Assembly: GCA_017302835.1 (NCBI GenBank)
Contig: JAFLCC010000002.1
Location: forward strand, 283,113 to 347,112
Direction of reading: 5' to 3'
Length of the DNA: 64,000 nt
Source: Deltaproteobacteria bacterium
Lineage (GTDB): Bacteria; Bdellovibrionota; Bdellovibrionia; Bdellovibrionales; Bdellovibrionaceae
The position numbers and the translations under genes were made by a program. Below are positions 1 to 8,208 of this stretch, piece by piece. Numbering within the stretch: the stretch's first letter is position 1; each line of letters begins with the position of its first letter. The notes below the pieces were generated by a model that saw only the letters and a list, made by a program, of their open reading frames with translations, made no database searches and was not told the origin of the DNA.

Positions 1-401
1 TTGTTAATTTTCTCCTCAATCTTTTGAGGCCGCATTCCTTGCGAATTAATAAATATTTTGGCCTATTACTATTTTTGAAAATTATTTGAACATTCTATTG
101 TTCTTTAGTATCTTCCTTGAAGGCCTCCTTTCTTTAAGGTTGAAAAGTGTGACTTCACTTTTCGGTTCTTCCTGAATCCCAGTTATTGCTTCACATCTTA
201 AATCGTTGCTTACAAATAACAGTTCGGGAGCAGTGACATATTCTTGACAGGACATAAGGTAAGAAAAAGCAATCAGAAATCAAATTCGGTCTTTAGAACG
301 AGGAAAAAAAATCCACGTAGAGGAAAAATATATATAGGCGAGTTCTCCAACGAGCTCGTGTTAAGTAAATAATTTGAGGTGGAGGATATGTGTAGATGAG
401 T
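1..401. other. Non-coding stretch with two small hairpins
   Basis: No convincing gene is seen in this stretch. Two perfect short dyads are visible. One has 6-bp arms at 14-19 and 24-29 with a 4-nt loop. The other has 8-bp arms at 142-149 and 156-163 with a 6-nt loop. Neither is followed by a clear T-run on either strand, so calling them terminators would be a guess. The stretch lies downstream of the minus-strand gene pair that ends at 402. Confidence 0.5.
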
Positions 402-1034
402 TTATGTAACAGCGAGAGTATATTCTTTGAGAATTCGATGGGCTGGTTCATAGGAGCAGCCCAAAATTTTCGCTATCTGATAAGGAGTTTTAATTCCTAC
501 ATCAATCGCAGTTATAATATCAGCTCTCCACGAAGCGCCAAAAATAAGACGATTACGATACTGTGGATTTTTTCTAACCAGTCGTTCAGGTGTTTGTGAG
601 TCTGAAGCACGTATCCTGATAGTTCCGTTTGGTATTAAAAATCCATTTTTTTTAAAATTAGGTTCTTCTCCTTTTAAAATCATCGAACTTAATGCCAGTT
701 CAGTATTGACTAAAGCCAGAGGACCTTTTTGTTTTTTTATCAGTCTCTTCCATTGATGAAAGCCCATATTAAATGCACAAATCGCTACAGCAACAAGCCA
801 TGGGGAATTTTTCTTTTTTTGAAGCTTCATCAATTTTTCAATAATGACGTAGTCTCCATGAACAGATACCCAACTGCATAGCAATGAAAATAGGCTACTA
901 TCATGAGGAATTTCTAAAGTGGCATCATGCAAAGTATTTTCAATATCGACCCATTGTGGATCTTTTATTTTTTGAACGCCAGCTAGCTGAACACCAATGT
1001 AAATCAGCTTTTGGTCAAGAGATAGATTACTCAT
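402..1034 (-). CDS. Winged-helix/HTH-ending protein, putative partner of the adjacent nucleotidyltransferase
   Basis: This is a 210-aa protein whose family I cannot name. The last 40 residues (about 168-206) read like a helix-turn-helix: a segment of the type TPYQIAKILGCSY followed by a recognition-like helix. The first 130 residues are mostly helical with no transmembrane segment, so the protein is probably cytoplasmic. Its start overlaps the end of the upstream nucleotidyltransferase gene by 8 nt, which implies translational coupling and a two-gene operon. By analogy with AbiE-type and other nucleotidyltransferase toxin-antitoxin modules, the HTH protein could be the antitoxin or autorepressor. 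In classical AbiE, however, the antitoxin gene comes first, and here the order is reversed. The function is inferred only from gene context and the HTH-like tail. Confidence 0.7.
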   Translation of the reverse strand: MSNLSLDQKLIYIGVQLAGVQKIKDPQWVDIENTLHDATLEIPHDSSLFSLLCSWVSVHGDYVIIEKLMKLQKKKNSPWLVAVAICAFNMGFHQWKRLIKKQKGPLALVNTELALSSMILKGEEPNFKKNGFLIPNGTIRIRASDSQTPERLVRKNPQYRNRLIFGASWRADIITAIDVGIKTPYQIAKILGCSYEPAHRILKEYTLAVT

Positions 1035-1554
1035 AACCCAAAGCCTTTCCTAAGATCGCGAAGGCAGTCTCCACATGGCTAGGCCACTTTGGGTTGGAAT
1101 CTCGTTCTTTGACCCAATTGATGGCAGTTTTCAGTTCATCAACTGTAGGTTTTAAATTTCGAAGATCCTCAAAGTCCGGCGTTGTTCGGTCACAATATGC
1201 AAATAGTTTGGATTTAAGCAGATCGTCTCTCCCTAAAACTTGTAGAAAAAGAGCTCGGCCATGATACAGAGGCTGTACTCGGTTCCTCCAGCCTTTAGGA
1301 AGATCTGTTTTTAGGGATTGGGGGCCGTTATTCAACCAACTGATATCAAGTGCGAAATCTAGCCTTTTCGTCGCGAACTCCTTAGATGCGATTTTAATTT
1401 TTTCTGGAATTTCAGGATCAAGACAATCCACGTCTCTTGTTTTGCGAGAACTGATATCCAGAATATTAAGCGCAGCTCCACCAATAATAACAGCTGCAAA
1501 ATTGAGATTTTGGCTTTCTAAATATTTATCAAACTCAATAATGACATCTTTCAT
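1027..1554 (-). CDS. Nucleotidyltransferase-fold protein (AbiEii/DUF6036-like), putative toxin
   Basis: This 175-aa protein carries the signature of the minimal nucleotidyltransferase superfamily: a glycine pair followed by ALN at residues 25-30, then T-R-D-V-D at 39-43, in which D41 and D43 would be the metal-binding acidic pair. The arrangement matches AbiEii-like and DUF6036 proteins, some of which are toxins that modify tRNA or proteins. The gene is first in a two-gene operon with the HTH-ending protein (8-nt overlap). No Shine-Dalgarno is visible. A good promoter places the predicted transcript start at or next to the ATG, so the message may be leaderless. A housekeeping nucleotidyltransferase role cannot be excluded. 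Confidence 0.78.
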   Translation of the reverse strand: MKDVIIEFDKYLESQNLNFAAVIIGGAALNILDISSRKTRDVDCLDPEIPEKIKIASKEFATKRLDFALDISWLNNGPQSLKTDLPKGWRNRVQPLYHGRALFLQVLGRDDLLKSKLFAYCDRTTPDFEDLRNLKPTVDELKTAINWVKERDSNPKWPSHVETAFAILGKALGYE

Positions 1555-1559
1555 CAGTC

Positions 1560-1590
1560 ATATTGTACCATACAATATATAAAGAATCAA
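1560..1590 (-). promoter_or_regulatory. Promoter and overlapping palindromic operator of the nucleotidyltransferase pair
   Basis: On the minus strand, a -35 TTGATT (1585-1590) and a -10 TACAAT (1562-1567) are separated by exactly 17 nt. A perfect inverted repeat, ATATTGTA-CCA-TACAATAT (1560-1578), covers the -10 and part of the spacer. This is the position expected for an operator that blocks RNA polymerase. The -10 ends only 7 nt before the ATG at 1554, which predicts a leaderless or nearly leaderless mRNA. The identity of the binding protein is inferred; the HTH-ending product of the second gene is the obvious candidate. Confidence 0.65.
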
Positions 1591-1764
1591 AAAAAACAGT
1601 ATTATCAATACTAACCATTTGGTTTTATTTAGTTTTTAATAGTTAGTGACGGTTATTGCTTAACTTTTCAAATCTCTACAGTGAAAAACTTAAAGTAATA
1701 CTTTATATTAAAGTCAATTTAAATTGAAGGTTCTGGCGACATGAAAATTAAATCTTACTAAAGA

Positions 1765-1779
1765 TCCCAAGATTTGGGA
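1765..1779 (-). terminator. Possible weak terminator hairpin
   Basis: TCCCAA and TTGGGA form a 6-bp stem around a 3-nt loop, 14 nt past the stop codon of the four-cysteine protein on the minus strand. The sequence that follows on that strand is T-rich but has no solid T-run. Confidence 0.35.
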
Positions 1780-1793
1780 GGAATGATACCAGA

Positions 1794-2036
1794 TCAATCA
1801 ATTTCATGAAAACGACAAAAGGCTATTTTTCCGCTTAGCTCGTAGTCATGTATTTGCTGTGCCTTGAGATGGTGTGAAATAATATATCCTATAGTGCAAG
1901 CTTCGTCAGAAAGTTCATCTTTTCTTTTAAAGTGGGAACAATCTTCACAAGACCATCGGTGATCGAATTTTAAATAATCGCTAGGATTGACATGATCTTT
2001 TTTTATGGAGGGGGTTAATCGTTTGGGTGTTTTCAT
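1794..2036 (-). CDS. Small four-cysteine protein of unknown function
   Basis: This 80-aa polar protein has cysteines at residues 30, 33, 47 and 74. The CxxC pair and the two later cysteines suggest a small zinc-binding or iron-sulfur fold. There is no signal peptide or membrane segment. It lies 35 nt downstream of the erythromycin-esterase-like gene on the same strand, with only a weak GTAGG upstream of its ATG. I do not recognise the family. The evenly spread coding character and the paired cysteines argue that it is a real gene. Confidence 0.55.
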   Translation of the reverse strand: MKTPKRLTPSIKKDHVNPSDYLKFDHRWSCEDCSHFKRKDELSDEACTIGYIISHHLKAQQIHDYELSGKIAFCRFHEID

Positions 2037-2071
2037 TAAGTAAACCTACTTCTTTATATTAATTTAACGGC

Positions 2072-2908
2072 TCAAAATGGTTTGGTTGGAGTTACTTTGG
2101 GCACGAAAAGAACTCCATTAGCCTGCTCAGCGAAAATAGTACTATTAATATTTACTCCATTGAACTGAAAGTCATGTGGTGTTTTTAATTCCAATGGAAG
2201 CCCTCCAAGCATTGGCACTAAAACTGGCTTATCTGGACTGGCTTTTAGAAATTTTGCGTTAAGAGATTCATTGTTTAAATCGATGGAGCATTCCATTTGT
2301 GGACATTCGGGGCCGGGACCTCGTGAGCCGCCACCATATAGCATCCAAATTCCGAAAACTTGCAGGGGTGGCTGAGTCGCCGTCCGCGTGCTATTCAACT
2401 GACGAATTTTTCGCCAAAAAGCCTTATTGCCCTCGATCCATTGAAGCTTGCCTTTTTTTATCTCATCGCTCTGAGCGGTCCCAAGCAAACCTTTTGGGAG
2501 GTCTCTTTGTGTGATGACTTCTGACAAGTTTCCGAATAGTGCTACGGATTTGAGAATTTCTTCATTACCCGTCATTAAGTATTTATTGATACGACGGGCA
2601 TCACTTCGGCCCATTTCTATAGCTTGGGTGTGATAACCTTTTGAGACATATCTTTTAATGAGCTGATATTGATATTGAAGTTTTTCTGTTATGTAATGAT
2701 CGGGCTCGCCTAAAAACAAAAGTCTCTTCGTTACTATCATTTTATCAATTGAATTAAGGGCTGTTGAAGTTGAAAGGTCCTCAAGATGATCAAAGTAAAT
2801 TCCATTTTTTTGAATCCAAGGATTAAATTCAGGAGAAATGGCAAAGCTAGTGTTCGTATTCGAAATTGAAATGATAAATACGGATACTGCAAATGCCTTC
2901 CATCCCAT
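2072..2908 (-). CDS. Secreted erythromycin-esterase-like (Ere/ChaN-like) protein
   Basis: I chose the ATG at 2908 because it begins a good signal peptide (about 23 residues ending in SFA). An ATG at 2992 in the same frame would add 28 residues and has no ribosome site. In the longer numbering, GEPDH at 95-99 and a conserved E at 126 (context AIEMG) match the first catalytic block of the erythromycin esterase family, whose GExxH and downstream Glu act in hydrolysis. A segment of type Y-L-M-T-G-N-E-E follows, as in that family. The product is shorter than typical Ere enzymes (about 400 aa) and I cannot identify the later catalytic histidine. It may therefore be a divergent or non-esterase member exported to the periplasm. 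Antibiotic resistance should not be assumed. Confidence 0.6.
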   Translation of the reverse strand: MGWKAFAVSVFIISISNTNTSFAISPEFNPWIQKNGIYFDHLEDLSTSTALNSIDKMIVTKRLLFLGEPDHYITEKLQYQYQLIKRYVSKGYHTQAIEMGRSDARRINKYLMTGNEEILKSVALFGNLSEVITQRDLPKGLLGTAQSDEIKKGKLQWIEGNKAFWRKIRQLNSTRTATQPPLQVFGIWMLYGGGSRGPGPECPQMECSIDLNNESLNAKFLKASPDKPVLVPMLGGLPLELKTPHDFQFNGVNINSTIFAEQANGVLFVPKVTPTKPF

Positions 2909-3017
2909 AATCCAATAACAGTATATTTCCACGGTTTCGATATCCACAACTTTCTTTCGTACTTGAAAATATTTTAATGTTGCGTAGAACATATTACAAA
3001 TAAAGACGCTTAAGTGA

Positions 3018-3046
3018 TTGATATTTTTTTAATCGTCGTTTATGAG
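3018..3046 (+). promoter_or_regulatory. Putative sigma-70 promoter for the DUF4097 gene
   Basis: TTGATA (3018-3023) and TATGAG (3041-3046) are separated by 17 nt and lie about 50 nt upstream of the ATG at 3098. A ribosome site AAAGAGGTAG lies just before the start. Confidence 0.5.
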
Positions 3047-3097
3047 GAGTACGAAATAAGATTAATCTTTTTCAAAATAGTCAAAAGAGGTAGATAA

Positions 3098-3820
3098 ATG
3101 AATAAAGTTGTTTTGATTCTAATTTTTTTAATTGGGTGTTCTGCTTTTGCTACTTCCGAGTCCAAAGAGTTTGAAGTAAAGGACTTAACTGGCGTTTCAG
3201 TTGAGAATACTTCTGGAAAAGTTTTTATTACCGAAACAGATGGTTCAAAGGCCTATGTTGTTGCTACTAAAAATAAATTTGGTGATAAATGTAAAATGAC
3301 GGTGGAGCGGTCTGCAAATAAATTAGTTATAAAACTTGAAAAGACAAGTAGCTTTTTCTCAACTGAAGAGTGCAATGTTGATTTTCAAGTAAAAGTACCT
3401 AAGAATGTGGATCTGGACATAGCCTTGGGATCAGGTAATGTTACAGTTAAGGGCATTCATGGTGATTTGGCATTTAAAATCGGCAGCGGTGATATCTTAG
3501 CTGATGGAACATTTAGAAAAATTAGCGGCTTTTCAGGAAGTGGAAAAATCTCACTTAGAGGCTTGATTGGTGGTGGAGAGCTTAAAACTGGTAGCGGGGA
3601 CATGGATCTGACCTATGCTGCAGTTTCTCTAAATGGTGAACTTGATTTAAAAACAGGAAGCGGTCGGACTTCAATTTTGTTTCCCAAAGGAGCAAAGATT
3701 AAAACAAATTTTAAAGCTGGTAGTGGCAAACTCAGCAATGAGCTGGGTGATACCCCTGAGGCTTCATTTAAAGTTTCAATGAAAACTGGCTCTGGCGATC
3801 TGAATATTAAATCTTATTAA
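3098..3820 (+). CDS. DUF4097-family beta-repeat lipoprotein
   Basis: This 240-aa exported protein has the N-terminus of a short signal peptide with a lipobox-like L-I-G-C at 11-14, so it may be anchored as a lipoprotein. Cleavage by signal peptidase I after A-F-A is the alternative. From residue 100 onward it is built of repeated strands punctuated by GSG (for example GSGNV, GSGDI, GSGKI, GSGDM, GSGRT, GSGKL, GSGDL), the hallmark of DUF4097/putative-adhesin right-handed beta-helix folds. A pair of cysteines near 65 and 92 could form a disulfide. In other bacteria such proteins often sit with PspC or two-component genes. Here the next gene is a LytS-type kinase, but a 110-nt gap separates them and a functional link is speculative. 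Confidence 0.8.
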   Translation: MNKVVLILIFLIGCSAFATSESKEFEVKDLTGVSVENTSGKVFITETDGSKAYVVATKNKFGDKCKMTVERSANKLVIKLEKTSSFFSTEECNVDFQVKVPKNVDLDIALGSGNVTVKGIHGDLAFKIGSGDILADGTFRKISGFSGSGKISLRGLIGGGELKTGSGDMDLTYAAVSLNGELDLKTGSGRTSILFPKGAKIKTNFKAGSGKLSNELGDTPEASFKVSMKTGSGDLNIKSY

Positions 3821-3930
3821 GAATTTAATCTTTCGTTCGTTCAGTAGGCTTAATCGGCAGTTCGGTTCTTTCGCGAGAAGTTACATAAAAAATAAACCAA
3901 GGAGCACCTTCTTTCTAAGGGGAAAAAATA

Positions 3931-5061
3931 ATGGAACGACTCAAAAGATTTTTTGTATTTTCAAAGATCTGCAGTTTCAAAGATCGCCTCAATAACTATC
4001 TTAGGGTCGTTTTCATTTGGTGTCCCATCGTGACCGTCTTGTTTATTTTTGGTTTCGGAAGCATCGACAATTTGGCCCGTAGATTTTCAATTTCAATGAT
4101 CATTTCTACAACAGTGGCAACCTCTTGTTTTTTTGGTTCTTGGCTGACTAGCGATCTTTACAATAGCTATCGACGATGGCGTGGCCAAGAAACCAAAAAA
4201 GTTAGTTTCCTATGGGGAGTTTTTTTAGCTTATCCTTTTCTTCTTCCTGGTCTCTATTTTGGATTTATCTTCGCAGGAGCGTTTGGCACAGCCATTGGTC
4301 ACACCTGGGACCCACCTAGCTTTCAAGACTATAGCTCCGGTGTGATTTTTGGAATAATGGTTTCTGGCCTATTCTCACTTTTTGAGGTCGTACGGGAATC
4401 AAAGCAGGCAAAGAAAGCTGCCGAACTAAAATTTCGCACCCTCGAAAATGAAAATCTCAAAGCACAGATTTCTGCTTTGACAGCTCAAATGAATCCACAT
4501 CTTCTTTTTAACTCACTCAACACTATCGCATCGACGATCACGACGGATCCAAAGTCTGCCGAAGAAATGGTTGTCCAGCTATCCGAACTCTATCGCGGGA
4601 TATTGAAGTCGGCTAAGGATGAGGTGCACTCTCTTGAGAATGAACTCTGGCTCTGCCGATCCTATTTAGATATTGAACAAAAGCGCTTCGGCCCAAGAGT
4701 TGACTACAAGATTCTCGTTGCTGAGACCATCGATCCAAAAAAAATGAAAATCCCCGTTTTACTTATACAGCCCCTTGTCGAAAATGCAGTGAAGCATGGT
4801 ATCTACCCTAAACGCGACGGAGGAGTTGTTTCAATTGATGTAAGAAAAACTGATTCTCATTTTGTAATCAGCGTGATGGATAATGGAATTGGCATTCAAT
4901 TTGAGAAATCCACAAAGGGGACAGGCTCAGGCCTTTCGAATTGCGAATCCCGAGTAAAGCTGAAGTATGGAGCTGAATCCAAATTTATTTTTTCAAGAAA
5001 TGATAAAAATGAAACAACAGCGTGCATCCATATTCCATTGAAAGGAGCGGCCTTTGGCTAG
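3931..5061 (+). CDS. LytS/YehU-type sensor histidine kinase
   Basis: This 376-aa membrane kinase begins with about four hydrophobic segments (roughly 25-43, 53-72, 93-121, 137-152). A short coiled coil (155-185) follows, then the His_kinase domain typical of LytS-like sensors. The phosphoacceptor block is QMNPHLLFNSL, with H190. The N-box is PLVENAVKHGI (281-291), and the ATP-lid boxes are DNGIGI (317-322) and GTGSGLSN (330-337). Such kinases normally phosphorylate a LytTR response regulator encoded immediately downstream. Here that partner begins at 5054, overlapping the kinase stop, but is cut off after 19 codons. The kinase itself looks intact and would be an orphan unless a regulator elsewhere serves it. 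Confidence 0.9.
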   Translation: MERLKRFFVFSKICSFKDRLNNYLRVVFIWCPIVTVLFIFGFGSIDNLARRFSISMIISTTVATSCFFGSWLTSDLYNSYRRWRGQETKKVSFLWGVFLAYPFLLPGLYFGFIFAGAFGTAIGHTWDPPSFQDYSSGVIFGIMVSGLFSLFEVVRESKQAKKAAELKFRTLENENLKAQISALTAQMNPHLLFNSLNTIASTITTDPKSAEEMVVQLSELYRGILKSAKDEVHSLENELWLCRSYLDIEQKRFGPRVDYKILVAETIDPKKMKIPVLLIQPLVENAVKHGIYPKRDGGVVSIDVRKTDSHFVISVMDNGIGIQFEKSTKGTGSGLSNCESRVKLKYGAESKFIFSRNDKNETTACIHIPLKGAAFG

Positions 5062-5113
5062 AACCTTTATTGTTGATGATGAAATTCCTGCCATTGATCG
5101 ACTGAGCCAGTAG
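5054..5113 (+). pseudogene. Remnant of the cognate LytR-type response regulator
   Basis: A TTG codon overlapping the kinase stop opens a frame encoding L/M-A-R-T-F-I-V-D-D-E-I-P-A-I-D-R-L-S-Q and then TAG. T-F-I-V-D-D-E is the conserved beta-1 strand and acidic pocket at the start of a receiver domain. It sits exactly where the regulator of a LytS-type pair is expected. Nothing of the rest of the receiver or a LytTR domain follows: the next gene, on the opposite strand, ends at 5152. I read this as a deletion that removed nearly all of the regulator. Confidence 0.75.
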
Positions 5114-5151
5114 TTTCTTTTTGAGATTAATTTATTCAAATTTATTGGTTT

Positions 5152-5682
5152 TTAATTATTGCATTCTGATATATAAATTTTTTCTGGATTCAATTTTTTA
5201 GACTCGAGCCAAAATTTGATCTGTGATTTAACGAGATCTGGGTATTCACCACATTTAAAATTTTTAGAGGCTAGGAAAAGTTGTGGTGCTTTATCAAATT
5301 TCCCCTCGTAAATAAAATGTATTATTGCCATCACAGAAGTCTTCCCTTTGGAATCTGCAAAATAAAATCCTTTTTCATCACAACTGTGTTGCCTACAAGC
5401 GGTCAAAACGATTGAATTTTCATTGGGAGAAATACTCTCATCAGGTGGGCCTCCTAAAACGGTTAATAGGGCATCAGACAAACTACTTTTCTTATGTCTT
5501 TTTTCAAAGCCGAAATCTTCCCTAAAGGTAGGCAACTCTGCTTTCAAAAAATTTAACTTCTTTAGTTCTCTAATTACCGAATTAGTACTTTTTCCTTTTG
5601 AAGACTTTACCCACTCCCAGCTGATTTGGGCGCTTGATAGACTTTGAAAAAGAATCAAAATAGTTCCAAAATAATATTTCAT
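5152..5682 (-). CDS. Secreted protein of unknown function
   Basis: This 176-aa protein begins with a clear signal peptide (hydrophobic residues 5-17, cleavage likely after S-S-A at 16-18). The mature part has four cysteines in the second half (H-S-C near 101, A-C near 96, K-C near 144, E-C near 174), consistent with two disulfides in the periplasm. I recognise no domain. It is a single gene on the minus strand, convergent with the kinase and regulator remnant. About 280 nt without a gene separate it from the next minus-strand gene. Confidence 0.7.
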   Translation of the reverse strand: MKYYFGTILILFQSLSSAQISWEWVKSSKGKSTNSVIRELKKLNFLKAELPTFREDFGFEKRHKKSSLSDALLTVLGGPPDESISPNENSIVLTACRQHSCDEKGFYFADSKGKTSVMAIIHFIYEGKFDKAPQLFLASKNFKCGEYPDLVKSQIKFWLESKKLNPEKIYISECNN

Positions 5683-5964
5683 GATTTAATTGAACCAGGA
5701 TGTAAAGGCTCGATCAACAAACAAATACTTAAATGGCGGAAAGACTTTCGATTGAAATTTTTTTGAATTTCAAAGCTTCTTTCTTCCATTCTTTAAACTC
5801 AGTAAGAAATCTTTTTGTTAATCAACTTAACTTCGACCTCGATAAATTGCTATGAAGCCTTCAAATGAAAAACAAAATAGCTATTGAGAACTGCTGGCAA
5901 AGTTATAAATTTTTATTTCAGATTTTCACCATTGCGAAAAATAATTCCTTTTTATAGAGCCCCG

Positions 5965-8184
5965 CTAATCCACAAGACTATTGTCACTTTCAAAGTCTTC
6001 ATCTCCTATTTTAGGATTGTTAATGCATGTTCCTCTATGCCAACAACGTTCCGGCCCGCAATCACATCCACCAGTCATAGCGGCCCCGCAAGCAGACGGA
6101 AAAACTTGATCGAAACAATTATCAACGCAGGTACTTCCAAACACCACATACCTTCCTCCAACGCGCTCACATTCGTTTTTTCTATCTGGCAAGATCGATG
6201 CCCAATCTGCGACAGGCCATCGGCAGTCTTGGCCATCTGAAATTCCTCCGGTGTTTACACAGGTTCTAAAATCCAAGGGTATTCGAACTCTATTTGCAGC
6301 AACAATCAAAGGATTCTTTTCGAGATTTAACAAGACTTGCTGAATATATTCAGCATTCATATTTTGATCAACGATAAGAAATATTTTACTATGTTCGCGT
6401 TTTGATTTGAAAATCTTCAGCTTATTGTTGGTTAAGACAGAATTGACATCTTTCACCCTTGCATCTGACTTAAAAATGACCCTAAAAAGGGAAATATGTT
6501 TCTTTGGGTCGAGATTTTGAGATGCCACAGGGCGCTCACGGAAATTCACAGTTGACTGCTGCCACAAATGAGTTTCAGGACCAGGCAACATGCCGTTGGG
6601 ATATTTAAAATGGGAAGAATCAACACACTGATGATCCCTGCAATAGAGATTTTCGAGGCGCTCAGGGTGAGTCCAATAAGAAAGTCGATCCTTACTGTAT
6701 CCGACTTTAGATAAGCGGGAAAAAAGTTGTTCTTCATTTTTCCGATTGAGGAAAAAGGCTCTTTTGCCAAAAAAAATGATGTTTCTTCCGCAGTCTGAGG
6801 TCTTTTGGCAAGAATTGTTCTTTGATAACTTCAAAGCCTCTGCCATTAAAAATTCTTCCGATCCAGCCGCAAACTCGAGTTGAATATTTTCATTGGCATC
6901 TCTGAGGTGCTCACAGTTCGAAGTCAAGGGCAAACTCATTTCCGTAAAGTCCCTCAAGGGATTTTCTGTATATAGTAAAATTGGAAAAATATCTATTTCA
7001 TTTTTAAGTTTCGAGTATGTTTGATCTAGATCTCCTTCAAATATTTTTCTGACTTTAAACTCTCTTTTAAAAGCATAGGATCCTTTCAAATACTTCTTCT
7101 TGAGTTCAGCAATAAATCTAATGCAATTTCTTTCATTAGCAAGGTTCTGATCCCGAAGAGCTCTTACTTCTGCAATACTATAGTTTCTCGCAGAAACGCG
7201 AAAATGAGTCTCATCCTTCCACTTCACTCTTACAAAATGCGCAATGGAAGTTCGGATGACCTCTTTTTCCAAGAAATCGGCCAGAACTAGATTCCCTTTG
7301 CTTTCAAAAACCACAGTTCTTCCTGATGGTGATAGACTCAGAAATGAGCTTGGTGGCCCCATTGCTTCAACACACTTATGAATCAACTCATTAAGATGTA
7401 ACTGGCAGATTTTCGTACGATCCGAACCCACCTTCGTTTGCCAAACAAAAAAGTCTTCTGAACTTGCAAACTTTGTTGTTTTATCCAAATTTTGGATCGA
7501 CCCTTTAGGCTTTCCATTTTTTTCGAAGAGAAATAGAGTTTTCTTTGAACTCTGATTTAAAGGTTCAACCTGAAAATAATATCGAAGACCAAATAATTGA
7601 GCTCTTTCTTTATCATAGGGAATAAAAGGTTTTTTGGAGTTGAAGGGCACGTACGACTCCATACTGGTCTGCGACTGATTAAAAGCACCACTCACTAAAG
7701 GTTGTTTTTGAACTTCTCTAAAGACGAGCTTGGCTAAAGCGAGCTTGGGATCTGCTTTGGCTGGTGAAGGTGCAGATTCATTTCTGGGTTGGACCGTTCC
7801 CGAACCTTCATTGAGGATTTTGAATTGTTCCATTCCAGAAATTGTTCCCTGGCCTTCAATCGCATATACTTTCCCTGTAACAGGTGAATGAACACCCCTA
7901 AATTCCACTCTGCAGGAGGGCATTTTATCGTCAATATCAACTTCAAATAGTCCTTCAATCGATTTTGGAATCCTGTAATCAAGGTCGAATAGATCAGTCG
8001 GACATTCATTGGTCGCAATCCAAGTTGCCATCGATTGTCGAAAAATTTCACGCAAAGTCACTTGGACCTGTTTTTCGATAACATCAACTGAAAGAGGTTG
8101 AGATGGCACCATCTGGGAAAAAGCGGGATGTATCAAAAAGAACTGAGCACATTGAAAAAAAAGAGCATATAATAATCGATTCAT
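5965..8184 (-). CDS. Large secreted cysteine-rich protein of unknown function
   Basis: The ATG at 8184 is preferred over an upstream GTG (8208) because it follows a purine-rich ribosome site and starts a normal signal peptide (hydrophobic to about residue 23, ending A-F-S-Q). The mature protein of about 715 aa has a region near 300 with a propeller-like strand (SLSPSGRTVVFES). A mixed central domain contains several cysteines. A segment near 590-660 resembles protease-prodomain or I9-like folds (inference only). The C-terminal 85 residues are strikingly cysteine-rich, including CDCGPERC, suggesting a disulfide-stabilised module. No catalytic motif was recognised. It may be an envelope or secreted factor of a predatory or surface-associated lifestyle, but that is conjecture. 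It is divergent from the fibre gene. Confidence 0.75.
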   Translation of the reverse strand: MNRLLYALFFQCAQFFLIHPAFSQMVPSQPLSVDVIEKQVQVTLREIFRQSMATWIATNECPTDLFDLDYRIPKSIEGLFEVDIDDKMPSCRVEFRGVHSPVTGKVYAIEGQGTISGMEQFKILNEGSGTVQPRNESAPSPAKADPKLALAKLVFREVQKQPLVSGAFNQSQTSMESYVPFNSKKPFIPYDKERAQLFGLRYYFQVEPLNQSSKKTLFLFEKNGKPKGSIQNLDKTTKFASSEDFFVWQTKVGSDRTKICQLHLNELIHKCVEAMGPPSSFLSLSPSGRTVVFESKGNLVLADFLEKEVIRTSIAHFVRVKWKDETHFRVSARNYSIAEVRALRDQNLANERNCIRFIAELKKKYLKGSYAFKREFKVRKIFEGDLDQTYSKLKNEIDIFPILLYTENPLRDFTEMSLPLTSNCEHLRDANENIQLEFAAGSEEFLMAEALKLSKNNSCQKTSDCGRNIIFFGKRAFFLNRKNEEQLFSRLSKVGYSKDRLSYWTHPERLENLYCRDHQCVDSSHFKYPNGMLPGPETHLWQQSTVNFRERPVASQNLDPKKHISLFRVIFKSDARVKDVNSVLTNNKLKIFKSKREHSKIFLIVDQNMNAEYIQQVLLNLEKNPLIVAANRVRIPLDFRTCVNTGGISDGQDCRWPVADWASILPDRKNECERVGGRYVVFGSTCVDNCFDQVFPSACGAAMTGGCDCGPERCWHRGTCINNPKIGDEDFESDNSLVD

Positions 8185-8208
8185 TTCATTTCTCACTCTT
8201 TTCCTCAC

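Noticed and set aside
5884..6240. 118-codon plus-strand frame at 5884-6240
   Set aside because: It is the reverse of the cysteine-rich end of the large secreted protein and its translation shows no family features.
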